Shown here piece after piece: positions 1 to 8,937 of a stretch of 35,559 nucleotides of DNA. Source of the stretch: Acidimicrobiia bacterium (GTDB lineage Bacteria > Actinomycetota > Acidimicrobiia > Acidimicrobiales > SZUA-35); contig QIKW01000128.1 in assembly GCA_003231975.1 (NCBI GenBank), positions 1 to 35,559 on the forward strand. The letters run 5' to 3'. The stretch's first letter is position 1. Every line of letters starts with the position of its first letter. A program made the position numbers and the translations under genes. The notes beneath the pieces are model-generated. The model worked only from the letters and a program-made list of their open reading frames with translations. It did no database searches and was not told the origin of the DNA.

Positions 1-10
1 AGAACGGTAG

Positions 11-46
11 AAGTCCTGGCCAGCACCAAGACTGACCAGGACTTTT
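11..46. terminator. Hairpin beside the tRNA gene, possible terminator
   Basis: The arms AAGTCCTGG and CCAGGACTT can form a 9-bp stem around a loop of about 15 nt. On the plus strand the right arm runs into a short T tract, so it could end a transcript entering from outside the window. On the minus strand it follows the tRNA 3' end, but the trailing T run is weak (TTCT). Confidence 0.45.
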
Positions 47-49
47 TAG

Positions 50-123
<74 letters not shown>

Positions 124-139
124 ACGAAGTGGACTGCTC

Positions 140-168
140 ATTCTACCTGGGCAGCTCCGGCGGTCCAA
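140..168 (-). promoter_or_regulatory. Housekeeping-type promoter of the initiator tRNA
   Basis: On the minus strand TTGGAC (163-168) and TAGAAT (140-145) are separated by exactly 17 nt, close to the primary sigma consensus TTGACA-N17-TATAAT. Transcription would start near 133, about 10 nt before the mature tRNA 5' end. Confidence 0.75.
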
Positions 169-585
169 CCTAAGGCGAATCGATCTGGCCTGACTTCAAA
201 ACAAGCACTGACGGAAGCCGGTTTGAGTGAACACCCATACAACCGACCCCCGCCCGTGCAGCCGAGCTATCACCCCTTCGATACGAGATGGAGTTGCCAC
301 GGAGAGTGAAGCCGCGGCAAGTCCATCCCGTAATGCACAGCTCTGCTGAGGGGCAAGAGCCAGCGTTTCTCGCGTAAGCCACCCGCCGCGGGTGCCTCAT
401 CGCGAGAACTTGTTGTCGCTATTTGAAGCAACAAGGGGAGTATGCACTAGGCCTGTCTCCCCCAGGAGGCCTAGGCCAATAGCACGACGAAAAAAGCTTC
501 GGATCATTCCCGCAAAAGGGCCCGAATCCCCAGCCCTGAAGAGGGCGTAGGATCGAGCCGCATTTGCGAAAAAATTTTCCTGGAC
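169..585. other. Gene-poor stretch without convincing coding content
   Basis: No reading frame here has a recognisable domain or consistent third-position GC bias. The only structure seen is the inverted repeat at 447-474. The minus-strand frame of the small ORF at 586-678 stays open after its TGA for about 60 codons, to a second TGA near 398; the read-through sequence resembles no family I recognise. Confidence 0.4.
447..474. repeat. 8-bp inverted repeat CTAGGCCT/AGGCCTAG
   Basis: Perfect arms at 447-454 and 467-474 flank a 12-nt loop. There is no T tract on either side, so a terminator role is not supported. Function unknown. Confidence 0.5.
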
Positions 586-678
586 TCAGGTCATCTGCCC
601 GCCAGCGGCCAGAACCGGAGCGACTGGGGCAAGAACAGTTACGGCAATGACGGTGACAAAAGCAAGACGACGACGCAT
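586..678 (-). CDS. Possible 30-aa exported micropeptide
   Basis: The ATG at 678 is preceded by AAGGAG with good spacing, one of the clearest Shine-Dalgarno sites in the window. The product starts MRRR, has a hydrophobic core (LAFVTVIAVTVLAPVAPVL) and ends AAGGQMT, so it looks like a signal peptide with an LA-A cleavage site and almost no mature part. It could be a true micropeptide, a leader peptide, or the remnant of a secreted protein cut short by a stop codon, since the frame stays open after the TGA. A palindrome lies just upstream. No family recognised. Confidence 0.4.
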   Translation of the reverse strand: MRRRLAFVTVIAVTVLAPVAPVLAAGGQMT

Positions 679-696
679 GAAGCGCTCCTTGGGTTA

Positions 697-712
697 GTTG
701 GTGAACACCAAC
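697..712. promoter_or_regulatory. Operator-like palindrome GTTGGTG-AA-CACCAAC
   Basis: Two perfect 7-bp half-sites are separated by 2 nt, directly upstream of the ribosome binding site (685-690) of the 30-aa ORF. It may be a repressor operator or a hairpin in the leader RNA. The cognate regulator is unknown. Confidence 0.4.
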
Positions 713-860
713 CACAGTGACCGAGCGTTGTCTCTGCTGCGTCTCATATTGACATGGCCAATCCATGCCGGTGCAGGCTCACCCAGGCACTAGCTGAAAT
801 TAGCTACAGCACGACAGGGTCTTAACGGGCGTCTGGCCTGCCAAATCTGATCAGAATTAG

Positions 861-3800
861 TTAGACGATCGACCCGCGGGTTGCCGGCTGATAGCCAAGG
901 CCTCTGAGATATGCTAGGTCACGCTTGACCGTTGCCCGGCTGGCATCGAGAACACCGGCTAGGTCATCAATTCGAGGAGCAGCCCCTTGATCGGCAGCTT
1001 CGGTGGTGAGCCTTAGCAGCTGGGCCCGCCGACGTTCCACCTTGGTGGTAGCCACAAAGTCTGCCGGGGCGGTAACGGTCCACCGAACGGCAACAAACTC
1101 GTCGGGCCGAAGCGGCCTGCCGGTTGGGGCCGAGATGTCTGGCAGCCGCAGCTTTACAAGCGAAGGGGCCAGGCGTTCCTGGGCTTTTGTTATTGCTTTG
1201 TTCTCGGGAACCCGGCTGAGGGCCAGGGTTCGCTGCTCGGAATCGAGCCCATCGACGGCCCGTTCCAGCGCATCCCAGGCCCGTTGCACCAGCGGCCCAG
1301 AAGGCTCGACGCCCTGGCACTCGCGAACCACCTCGGCACACCACCACAGGGCCAGGTGAGGCAAGGCGGTCCGGCCCTCAACCAGTTGGGCAGCACGTTT
1401 GGCCACATCCAGGGCCTCTTCGGTTTGTCCAAGTTGCAGCAGGCCTTGTGCTTCAAGAGCTCTTAACGCCGGGATCTGGGAATCGAGCGACAGCTCTTTG
1501 CAAATCGACAACGCCGACTGAACCGCCGCCAACAACTCGGCTGGCCGCCCAAGCCCAAGCTCGAGGTGGGCCAGGGTGCGGGTGGCCTGCACCTCGAGGA
1601 ATCTGTCGCCGGTTGCAAGTGCACGTCGTTGCGCCCGTTCTACATGACGTCGGCAGGCGGTTACTCTGCCTCTCAGTCGGCTGACGTTGGCCAGAACATC
1701 GAATGCGTAGGACTCGTGACGACGATCCCCAACGGTCCAAAAGAACTCGACCGCTGCCTTGGCATCCTTCTCGGCAGAGTCAACGTCGCCCAGCAAGGAG
1801 CACCGAACGTCGGCCCGGTTGAACCTAACGAAGGCCAGGCCTCGCTGGTGGCCCATTGATTCAAACACCTTCTCGGCATCGTCATATCTGGCCAGAGCCC
1901 GGCTGCCCCTTCCGCTTAAGGCATACAGCAAACCAAGATTGACGAGATTGACACCCTCGGCCCGCCGATAGCCAATCTCGCTGGCCATTTTGAGAGCGGT
2001 GGAATAGTCGGCTTCCGCCTCAGAGACCTGACCCTGCTGGGTGAAGGCGTTCGCCAGATAGCCGTGAGCGTCGATTTGGCCCCGCACGTCGTTGGCTGCC
2101 TCGGCCTCGGCCAAGGCCCTCTTCAGATGCCGCACCGCCCCGTCGAACTCTTGCACCTCGGTAAGCGCACTGCCCAGGGTTCGCAGTGCGGGCCCCACTG
2201 CCAGGCCCGCTGCCTGGAGGCGAACGACGGCCTCCTCCAATACTGGCACTGCGTCGGCCGCGTCGCCTGCCCAGTTCAAGATGGTGCCAAGCAGCGCCTG
2301 ACGCTGAGGGTCGTCCGCCAGATCCTCAGAGCCCTGCCCGTTCAGCAACTCAGTCGTGGCCGCCTTGAATTCAGACTGGTTGGCCAACAGTAAGACCCGC
2401 CGCCTGCCTATCTCGCCCAGCGTGCGCTGTGTCCAACTGGGGCGGCTGGCAGGCGCCGAAAGCAACTGGTCCAACTGCGCAAGAGCTTCGCCTTGACGTG
2501 CTCGCTCGCCCAGCACATCAAGCTGGTTCTCAAGCAGCAACAGCATCTCAACGCTGGTATTTCTCCGGTCAGCCACGTCTTCAGTTGGCAACCGGGAAAC
2601 AGAATCGATGGCCCGGTCAAGATGAGAAACCGCGGCAACGGTGGCAAACACCTCAGTTGCCTCCCTGGCCGCCAACCAGAAAGCATCGGCGGCGGCGTCC
2701 CAGAGCTCCGCTGCAAAGGCGTGGTCGCCAACCTCATCCCACGATGGGTTTCCGCACAACTCTCCGGTTAGAAGGTCAACTACCTTGCCGTGAAGCGCCA
2801 CGGCAGCCAGGGGCTCAACGGTTGCCCGTATGGCCTCCCGGACTTGTTGGTGCCTGATCACGTAGTGACGGCCAAGGTCTTCCACCAAGGCAGCATCGAT
2901 GGCCTCGCCAAGCAGCAACCTCACCCTGGCTGATGCGACCCCGGCCACCTCGGAGATTTCAGCGGTTCTGAGGGGCCGCACCGCTACCGCCATGACCTTC
3001 AGGAGATCCTGAGTTGGAATTGTCAGCTGGCTGAACCGTCGAGACAGCACGTCTGCAACCGTCGACACCAAAGGGAAGCGGGGTTTAACACCGTTGACGG
3101 CGGCAACCTCATAGTCGGGCCAGGCTCGGAGCGTCTCGACGATGAAGTACGGGTTTCCGTCTGTCTCGTCTCGCAGCCTTTTGATGGCAGCTTCGCCCGG
3201 CGCCCACGACGCAACGGCCACAGCCAGCTCGGCAACCGCCTCGACCGACAACGGGCCGAGGGCAAGGGCAACCGCCCCATCAACTACTTCCAAGCCGGTG
3301 AGGAGTTCCCAAACCTCCGGCCTGCGTTTGGCTTCCAGCTTCCGGTAGCTGATGCACAGCAACACCCCAGCCTCGTGCAATCGGCTGGCAAGAGACTTAA
3401 GAACCGAAAGCGTGCTGAGATCAGACCATTGCAGATCTTCAATGAAAACCAGCGTTGGACTCACCCGACCGCCGGTCAACACGAGGCGAGCCAAGGCCTC
3501 GTCCTGGCGCCAGCGCTCTTCATCGGGCTCCAACGCCTGGCGCATGGGGGAGACAACGTCGTCCATCAATTCGGGAATGACCTTGGCTGCCGCCTCTACC
3601 CACAGCGGTTCGACCATCTCAACAACGTGCTCGCCTCGGATACCCCGCAGGCTCTCGGCCAGGGCTGGAACCAGCCCGGCGTAGGGCCGGTTGATCGTGC
3701 GCTCGGCGCATTCGGCCCACATCACCGTTGCCCCCCGAAACCCCGCCCTGTCGGCCAAGTCTTGAAGGAGCTTCGATTTGCCAGATCCCGAGTCACCGGC

Positions 3801-4727
3801 AACCAGGCAGATTCCGCCTTCACCCGCCTCGCATCGCTCTAGCTTGTGCAACAGAACGGCGCGCTCATCGTTGCGGCCAACCATGGTGGTTTCGAGCTGC
3901 ACCCGGTGACGGCTGCTGCCTCCTCCGGGGCCGAGTTCGGCCACCAACGCCAACGTCTCTTCGGTTGGGTCAAGGCCAAGCTCGGTCTGGAGGATACGCG
4001 TGCACGCCGCCAGCTGCCGCCTGGCCTCTACCGGACGCTCGAGCAAGAGACAGAGCCGGATGACCTCGCGGTGGCTGTGCTCTCTGAGGGGGTCGACTAA
4101 TACCCGCTGGCGCGCCCAGCGCAACGCTCCGTCAAGGTCGCCGATCAAACGACGAGACTGCACCAGCCAACCCAGCAAGTCCAGCCAGGCATGAACCAAC
4201 CGATCTCGCTCTGGGAAGATCCAGTCGTCGTAGTGGCCATCCAGCAATGGCCCCCGATACAGCTGGGCCACTTCTTCAAGCACGGTTACCGGGACGGCCC
4301 TGGTATTCACCAGCAAGGCGGCACCGATCTCGGCGGTCCTATGCATGAAGTCGACCGAGTCCACAACGCACTGCTCTCCGGCCGTGAACTGAACAGTGCC
4401 GCTGGTAGCCACAATTGGGTTGAACCCGGCAGGCTCGAGGCTGCGCCGAATTTTCCACAACGTCTGACTTAGCCTGCGCCTGCCCTGCTGCTCTGAAAGA
4501 TCGGGCCAGAACTTGCCAATTAGCGCGTCACGGGTATGGGCGGTGCCAGCATGCAGGGCCAGAAACGAAAGGAGTGTGCGCGAGAACTCTGAAGAGACCG
4601 GCACATCCTCATTGTTAACTGAGAGCCGGAACCCTCCAAGCAGACGAAGAAAAATACTCGGCTGTAGTGACCCTGAACCCACCGCCTTATTACTAGCGTT
4701 CGGCGCCTCGTACACAAGATCGCCCAT
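861..4727 (-). CDS. Large BTAD/AAA-ATPase/TPR transcriptional regulator
   Basis: This 1288-aa protein has the layout of large SARP/AfsR-like regulators. An OmpR-type winged helix covers about residues 24-105 (LRLLGGFRLSVNN... then ...LWKIRRSLEP). A bacterial transcriptional activator domain (BTAD) covers about 120-255. An AAA/NTPase module follows, with Walker A GDSGSGKS at 311-318 and Walker B LVFIEDLQW at 426-434. A long alpha-helical region with TPR-like repeats fills about 700-1130. The last 60 residues look like a second helix-turn-helix (IDDLAGVLDASRATVKRDL), a DeoR-like arrangement not usual at this end of the family. GGTGGGAG lies in front of the ATG. The gene is divergent from the PRC-barrel gene and may control it; ligand and targets are unknown. 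Confidence 0.88.
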   Translation of the reverse strand: MGDLVYEAPNASNKAVGSGSLQPSIFLRLLGGFRLSVNNEDVPVSSEFSRTLLSFLALHAGTAHTRDALIGKFWPDLSEQQGRRRLSQTLWKIRRSLEPAGFNPIVATSGTVQFTAGEQCVVDSVDFMHRTAEIGAALLVNTRAVPVTVLEEVAQLYRGPLLDGHYDDWIFPERDRLVHAWLDLLGWLVQSRRLIGDLDGALRWARQRVLVDPLREHSHREVIRLCLLLERPVEARRQLAACTRILQTELGLDPTEETLALVAELGPGGGSSRHRVQLETTMVGRNDERAVLLHKLERCEAGEGGICLVAGDSGSGKSKLLQDLADRAGFRGATVMWAECAERTINRPYAGLVPALAESLRGIRGEHVVEMVEPLWVEAAAKVIPELMDDVVSPMRQALEPDEERWRQDEALARLVLTGGRVSPTLVFIEDLQWSDLSTLSVLKSLASRLHEAGVLLCISYRKLEAKRRPEVWELLTGLEVVDGAVALALGPLSVEAVAELAVAVASWAPGEAAIKRLRDETDGNPYFIVETLRAWPDYEVAAVNGVKPRFPLVSTVADVLSRRFSQLTIPTQDLLKVMAVAVRPLRTAEISEVAGVASARVRLLLGEAIDAALVEDLGRHYVIRHQQVREAIRATVEPLAAVALHGKVVDLLTGELCGNPSWDEVGDHAFAAELWDAAADAFWLAAREATEVFATVAAVSHLDRAIDSVSRLPTEDVADRRNTSVEMLLLLENQLDVLGERARQGEALAQLDQLLSAPASRPSWTQRTLGEIGRRRVLLLANQSEFKAATTELLNGQGSEDLADDPQRQALLGTILNWAGDAADAVPVLEEAVVRLQAAGLAVGPALRTLGSALTEVQEFDGAVRHLKRALAEAEAANDVRGQIDAHGYLANAFTQQGQVSEAEADYSTALKMASEIGYRRAEGVNLVNLGLLYALSGRGSRALARYDDAEKVFESMGHQRGLAFVRFNRADVRCSLLGDVDSAEKDAKAAVEFFWTVGDRRHESYAFDVLANVSRLRGRVTACRRHVERAQRRALATGDRFLEVQATRTLAHLELGLGRPAELLAAVQSALSICKELSLDSQIPALRALEAQGLLQLGQTEEALDVAKRAAQLVEGRTALPHLALWWCAEVVRECQGVEPSGPLVQRAWDALERAVDGLDSEQRTLALSRVPENKAITKAQERLAPSLVKLRLPDISAPTGRPLRPDEFVAVRWTVTAPADFVATTKVERRRAQLLRLTTEAADQGAAPRIDDLAGVLDASRATVKRDLAYLRGLGYQPATRGSIV

Positions 4728-4809
4728 GCACTGCTCCCACCTGCTACGCCTTTAAAGTTGACTGATCCAGCTGCACCTGTTTAGCAGATGCAGCTTCCAG
4801 GAGCCTGGC

Positions 4810-4908
4810 TGACGTCAAGAATCTGGGCCTACAGGGCCCCCATATGACGTTTCCCTTGACGAACGTAACGTATTCCGTCATATTGTTACGAAGGCGTGAC
4901 AACGTAAG
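4810..4908. promoter_or_regulatory. TGACG-rich divergent control region
   Basis: The region between the BTAD regulator and the PRC-barrel gene holds the palindrome TGACGTCA (4810-4817), TGACG at 4845 and 4857, CGTCA at 4876-4880, and TGACAACGT from 4897. ATATGACG (4842-4849) and CGTCATAT (4876-4883) form an 8-bp inverted repeat flanking the -35 and overlapping the -10 of the plus-strand promoter. Repeated cores of this kind suit a regulator binding site. That the neighbouring BTAD protein binds here is inference. Confidence 0.45.
4856..4884 (+). promoter_or_regulatory. Promoter of the PRC-barrel gene
   Basis: TTGACG (4856-4861) is followed after exactly 17 nt by CATATT (4879-4884), a reasonable primary-sigma -35/-10 pair. 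The start codon lies 33 nt downstream behind a strong AAGGAG site. Confidence 0.45.
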
Positions 4909-4917
4909 GAGTCCGAA

Positions 4918-5238
4918 ATGTCCACCTACGAGCCTGCCGCCATCTCGTTTCGCGGCAATGTAGTGATTGACACCAAAGGCGACACTGTAGGCACAATCAC
5001 TGACGTAATCTATGACCCCCAAGGCAATCCCGAAAAGCCATCCTGGATGGTGGTAAACCCTGGCATCTTCAGATCAGAGCACTACGTGCCTGTTGACGGT
5101 GCCTACGCAACGAAGGACGATCGGATTGTGGTCCCCTTCGACAAGCGCTGGATAAAGGCAGCGCCAAAGGCATCCGGCGATCATGTGCTCGACGCGCCGA
5201 TCCGTCGAGAGCTCCAGGTGCACTACAAGCTCCTGTAA
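4918..5238 (+). CDS. PRC-barrel domain protein
   Basis: This 106-aa soluble protein is almost entirely one PRC-barrel fold, with the motif series FRGNVVIDTKGDTVGTITDV, then DPQGNPEKPSWMVVNPG and YVPVDGAY. Such small beta-barrels occur in RimM, in the H subunit of photosynthetic reaction centres, and in many stand-alone bacterial proteins, some stress-induced; the role of the stand-alone forms is poorly known. AAGGAG precedes the ATG with normal spacing. It stands alone on the plus strand, divergent from the BTAD regulator and convergent with msrA, and its promoter lies in the TGACG-rich region, so it is the most obvious candidate target of that regulator. Confidence 0.85.
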   Translation: MSTYEPAAISFRGNVVIDTKGDTVGTITDVIYDPQGNPEKPSWMVVNPGIFRSEHYVPVDGAYATKDDRIVVPFDKRWIKAAPKASGDHVLDAPIRRELQVHYKLL

Positions 5239-5320
5239 CCAGCCGTGTCGAGTCGGGAGAGGCCTTGGCTGACGCTCCCTCCAGTGGTCAGTCCCTTGGT
5301 CGCTCCCGGCTTGACGCCAG

Positions 5321-5956
5321 CTAACCGTATGCAACCTGGCAAAAACCGTGGTTGCAATAGCCGCCTGGATTCTTGGCCAAGTACTGCTGGTGGTAGTCCT
5401 CGGCATAGAACCAGGGGCCAGCGGGGCCAATCTCGGTGGTGATGGCGCCAAAGCCTGCCGCGCTGAGCTTTGACTGATACGCATCCCGACTGGCCAAAGC
5501 CGCGGCCAGCTGCGCGTCTGAGCTGGTGAAAATGGCCGTGCGGTACTGGCTGCCCCTGTCGTTGCCTTGCCCCATCAGCTGAGTTGGATCGTGATTCTCC
5601 CAGAAAACGGCAAACAGAGCCTCGAGGGACACCGCAGACGGGTCGAACACAACAAGCACTGCTTCGGTGTGCCCGGTTAAACCAGTGCACGTTTCTTCAT
5701 AGGTTGGGTTCGGGGTTGTGCCACCGCTGTAGCCAACGGCGGTTGTGTAAACCCCCGGGAGCTGCCAGAAGAACCGCTCGGCCCCCCAGAAGCAACCCAT
5801 CCCCAGCACCAAGGTTTCAAGATGTTCCGGAAACGGGCCGACTAGCGGCTGGCCGCTGACAAAGTGACTGCTTGGCGGGGGCAGCGGTGTATCTCGTCCT
5901 GGCAGGCAGTCTTCAGGAGCTGGAACCCCTTCGCTTTTGCGATTCAGACCAAACAT
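5321..5956 (-). CDS. msrA: Peptide methionine sulfoxide reductase MsrA
   Basis: MsrA reduces the S form of methionine sulfoxide in proteins and free methionine, repairing oxidative damage. The 211-aa product has the catalytic motif GCFWGAE with Cys at about residue 55, followed by conserved stretches such as [45 protein letters not shown] and [10 protein letters not shown]. The C-terminus [11 protein letters not shown] supplies two further cysteines that may act as resolving residues, as in the enterobacterial enzyme. An N-terminal extension of about 45 residues precedes the core, as in long-form MsrA. GAGGA lies before the ATG. The gene starts 22 bp after UPF0182 on the same strand and is probably the last gene of that operon. 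Confidence 0.95.
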   Translation of the reverse strand: MFGLNRKSEGVPAPEDCLPGRDTPLPPPSSHFVSGQPLVGPFPEHLETLVLGMGCFWGAERFFWQLPGVYTTAVGYSGGTTPNPTYEETCTGLTGHTEAVLVVFDPSAVSLEALFAVFWENHDPTQLMGQGNDRGSQYRTAIFTSSDAQLAAALASRDAYQSKLSAAGFGAITTEIGPAGPWFYAEDYHQQYLAKNPGGYCNHGFCQVAYG

Positions 5957-5978
5957 TGCTGCTTCCTCTGCTCAGATC

Positions 5979-8879
5979 TCAGGCTCCGGCTGCCTCAGTG
6001 GTTGGTGGCGAATCCGGAACACCCAGGATATCTGACAACGCCTCCAGCGCCGCAAGCGCCTCAGCCCGCAGTTCCTCGGCCGTTTCGGGCTCGCTGGCCT
6101 CAACCAGGTTGGCGGCGTCAAGCAAAGTCTCAACTCGCGCTACCAGTTCGGCAACCGTGAGGTCGGCCAGGTCTCCCACCTCGGGAACCGGGCTTTCCTC
6201 TTCGCCATTTTCAGGTGAAGACGGTTGCGGTTCGGGTGGTGGCCGAGTTGTGCCCGCCCCGTCGACTGTGATGCCCCTGAGTGCCTCTTCAAGCGTTTCG
6301 GCCATGGCGATCCGACCGCCGTTCACAGCAATCACACGGTTCAGTTCAGGAACCGCCGTTGTGGTGTCGGCCTTGATGTAGAGAGGTCGCACGTAGACAA
6401 CGGTGTTCTCAACCAGAACCATCTGCATCTGGCCGAATTCGAGGGTTGACCCCTCTCGGTTTCGCAGCGAGATGAACGGAGAAATGATGTCGTCTCGGCG
6501 GATGTCGGAGTCGATCAGATCTGGGGCGGAAAGCCGACCAGCGGGCAGCCGGTACTGAATGAGGGTGCCGTACCTTTCGGGATCCGATGGCGCAACCATG
6601 ATGGCTGTGAGTTCGGGGCGGCCGGTGCTGGCATCGCCTGAGCTTGGGACAAAGCCACGCTGAAGCACAAACGACGACTGGTCCTCGTTTGGAAGCCGGG
6701 TGGTTCGGTACTGCGGGGTCATCAGCACGGTTGCAGCCGCAGGAGAGTCTTCGTCTCCACCGGCCTGGAACGGCTGGCTGGTAACACGCCAAGCCTGAGC
6801 GCCTTCAAGGAAGCGAATGGGGCTGGCAACCTGGTATGTGTCCCAGGTTTCGGTTTGCACATTGAAGATGTCTGTGGGGTAGCGGAAGTGTTCTTCGATG
6901 CTTTGGGGCACCTCGTCGATTGATTGGAACAGGTCTGGGAAAGTCTTGGCCCAGGCAGCAACGATGGGATCGTCTTCGTCGATCACGTAGAAGCTGACAT
7001 CGCCGTTGTAGGCGTCAACCACGGCCTTTACCGAATTGCGGACATAGTTGAAGCCACCTGAAAGGTCTGAGCCCTGGTTTGAGCGAACGCTTACTCCTTG
7101 TGAGTAGGGAAACTCAGACGTTGTGGTGTAGGCATCAACGATCCAATAGATCTGGCCGTTGGCGACAATCGGGTAGGGGTCGCTGTCGAAGCTGAGAAAC
7201 GGCGCCAGTTCTCGCACCCGTTCCCCGACGTCGCGGTTGTAGATAACCCGCGAGCCGCTCTGAATGAAGGGGGAAATCAGCACCTCATACTGCTGGAACC
7301 GCAAAGCAAACGCGGTGCGGCGAACCAAGCCCGACATTGGCACGCCTGCGGTTCCGTCGTAGCGATAGTTGACCGACTCTCCAGCCACGTAATCAACCTC
7401 GTCACGGCTGGCTCCGACGATGGCGTAGCCACTAAAATCCTCATCGAAATAGACCTGAGGTTGGGTGAGGTCGATGGCGAACCCTTCCGCAATCCGCTGC
7501 TCGTCGGGACCGATTCCACTGACCACGTAATCTGGCAGGCCTCCACTGGTGGCATCGGATGAGGCCATGGCCACGCCGTACCCGTGGGTGTTCACGATGT
7601 GCTGCTTTTCCCAGTCGCTGTCTACGCGCGCCAGGTTCAGACTGCGGACCCCAATAGTTACCGGTTCAAGCTCGCCGTCGACCATGTAGCGGTCAACATC
7701 AAGCGGCTCGGAAAACTGGTAGAGCTCCCTGCCTCCTTCGCTGCGGTTGAACGCGTCAGCCGCCAGCTGCGGATCAAGAATCGAGATGTCTTCAAAAACG
7801 TCGGCGTTGGCCTCTAGCTGAGCGACGGTTAACGCGGGCTCGTAGGGAAGATCCACCTCAATGAGGTTCCCCTCGTCCAGCCCGTATGCAAACCGCGTGG
7901 CTTCGATGTTGCGGGCTATGAATGGCTCTTCACGGCTTGACTGCTCTACCTCAACTCTGAGGCGCTGATAGAGGGAGGGATAGATGGTGGCAACAACCAC
8001 GTGGCTTACCGCCCAGAGGCCAAGGGCAACAACGGGAAGCACCCAACCCTCGCGGCGAATGTTGAACAGGACAAGCACCGCACCGAACAACGAGATGACA
8101 ACCAGCAACTTCAGGGCCGGTAACTGGACCTGAACGTCTGTGCTGAGGGCCCCGTCGTACAAGCCGCGGTTTGAGTTGACCAAGTGGAACCGGTCAAGCC
8201 AATAGGCGACAGCGCGAAGCACGGCCAGCACGGCCAGCAGGATCGAAAGGTGCAGCTTGACCCCGCTGGTGACGCGGTTCGACGGAACAGTGGCCCTTAT
8301 CCCCCCGTTCAGGTAGTGGGCAATCAGGGAGAGAATGAGGGCGAATACCAGCGCTGAGAAAAACCAGTCAACCAAAAACGTCCAGAACGGCAGCCGGAAA
8401 ATGTAGAACCCGGCGTCTTTGTTGAACAAAGGATCCGTGCGCCCGAAGTCTCCGCCGTTGATGAACAAAAGCCACGTCTGCCATTGGGCTGCGGTGTTCC
8501 CCCCCGCAACCAGGGCGAACAGGGCCGAAATGCCGACTCGAATCTTGCCAACGTGCGAGCCAACAATCTGGTGGTAGCGCTCGATCAGATCCTCTTCAGG
8601 AGATTCGGGCCTCATCGACGGAGCGAACCGGTCGGCCAGATACAGATTCACCCACAGAATCATGAAGAAGATGACGGAGAAGCCAACGGCCAGCGTGAAC
8701 TGGGTGCCAACAATGGTGGTCCAGACCGAGCCGCGCTCTAACGAGTCAAACCAAAGCCAATCTGTGTAGAGCCTGGCAACGCCACTGGCCGACAGGAACA
8801 GAACCAGCAGCAGCCCAACGGCAATTGCGACAAAGATTCGAATTCGGGAGGATCGGCCTGAGCCGCGCATTGGTCGCAT
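5979..8879 (-). CDS. UPF0182 family membrane protein
   Basis: This 966-aa protein matches the actinobacterial UPF0182 family in length and layout. The N-terminal third has several transmembrane helices (for example IFVAIAVGLLLVLFLSASG near residue 15, and hydrophobic segments up to about residue 300). A large extracytoplasmic domain follows, with typical stretches such as ARNIEATRFAYGL and YVVSGIGPDEQRIAEGFAIDL. The last 80 residues are acidic and helical. Its biochemical role is not established. In mycobacteria the family lies next to a YlbL-type PDZ protein and a DUF2342 protein (from memory); here YlbL lies two genes upstream and DUF2342 about 6 kb away. A TAACCT box ends 9 nt before the ATG. 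Confidence 0.93.
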   Translation of the reverse strand: MRPMRGSGRSSRIRIFVAIAVGLLLVLFLSASGVARLYTDWLWFDSLERGSVWTTIVGTQFTLAVGFSVIFFMILWVNLYLADRFAPSMRPESPEEDLIERYHQIVGSHVGKIRVGISALFALVAGGNTAAQWQTWLLFINGGDFGRTDPLFNKDAGFYIFRLPFWTFLVDWFFSALVFALILSLIAHYLNGGIRATVPSNRVTSGVKLHLSILLAVLAVLRAVAYWLDRFHLVNSNRGLYDGALSTDVQVQLPALKLLVVISLFGAVLVLFNIRREGWVLPVVALGLWAVSHVVVATIYPSLYQRLRVEVEQSSREEPFIARNIEATRFAYGLDEGNLIEVDLPYEPALTVAQLEANADVFEDISILDPQLAADAFNRSEGGRELYQFSEPLDVDRYMVDGELEPVTIGVRSLNLARVDSDWEKQHIVNTHGYGVAMASSDATSGGLPDYVVSGIGPDEQRIAEGFAIDLTQPQVYFDEDFSGYAIVGASRDEVDYVAGESVNYRYDGTAGVPMSGLVRRTAFALRFQQYEVLISPFIQSGSRVIYNRDVGERVRELAPFLSFDSDPYPIVANGQIYWIVDAYTTTSEFPYSQGVSVRSNQGSDLSGGFNYVRNSVKAVVDAYNGDVSFYVIDEDDPIVAAWAKTFPDLFQSIDEVPQSIEEHFRYPTDIFNVQTETWDTYQVASPIRFLEGAQAWRVTSQPFQAGGDEDSPAAATVLMTPQYRTTRLPNEDQSSFVLQRGFVPSSGDASTGRPELTAIMVAPSDPERYGTLIQYRLPAGRLSAPDLIDSDIRRDDIISPFISLRNREGSTLEFGQMQMVLVENTVVYVRPLYIKADTTTAVPELNRVIAVNGGRIAMAETLEEALRGITVDGAGTTRPPPEPQPSSPENGEEESPVPEVGDLADLTVAELVARVETLLDAANLVEASEPETAEELRAEALAALEALSDILGVPDSPPTTEAAGA

Positions 8880-8888
8880 CAGCCACGC

Positions 8889-8894
8889 AGGTTA
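8889..8894 (-). promoter_or_regulatory. -10 box TAACCT of the UPF0182 gene
   Basis: On the minus strand TAACCT fits TANNNT and ends 9 nt before the ATG at 8879, which would give a transcript with a leader of only a few nucleotides. No Shine-Dalgarno sequence is seen. Confidence 0.35.
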
Positions 8895-8937
8895 GCTGTC
8901 TCTGGGCGGACTACTGCCGCAGCCCTCCGGGGAATGC

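Noticed and set aside
398-588. Selenocysteine read-through at the TGA of the 30-aa ORF
   Set aside because: No SECIS-like hairpin just after the TGA and no recognisable selenoprotein; the open frame is short enough to be chance.
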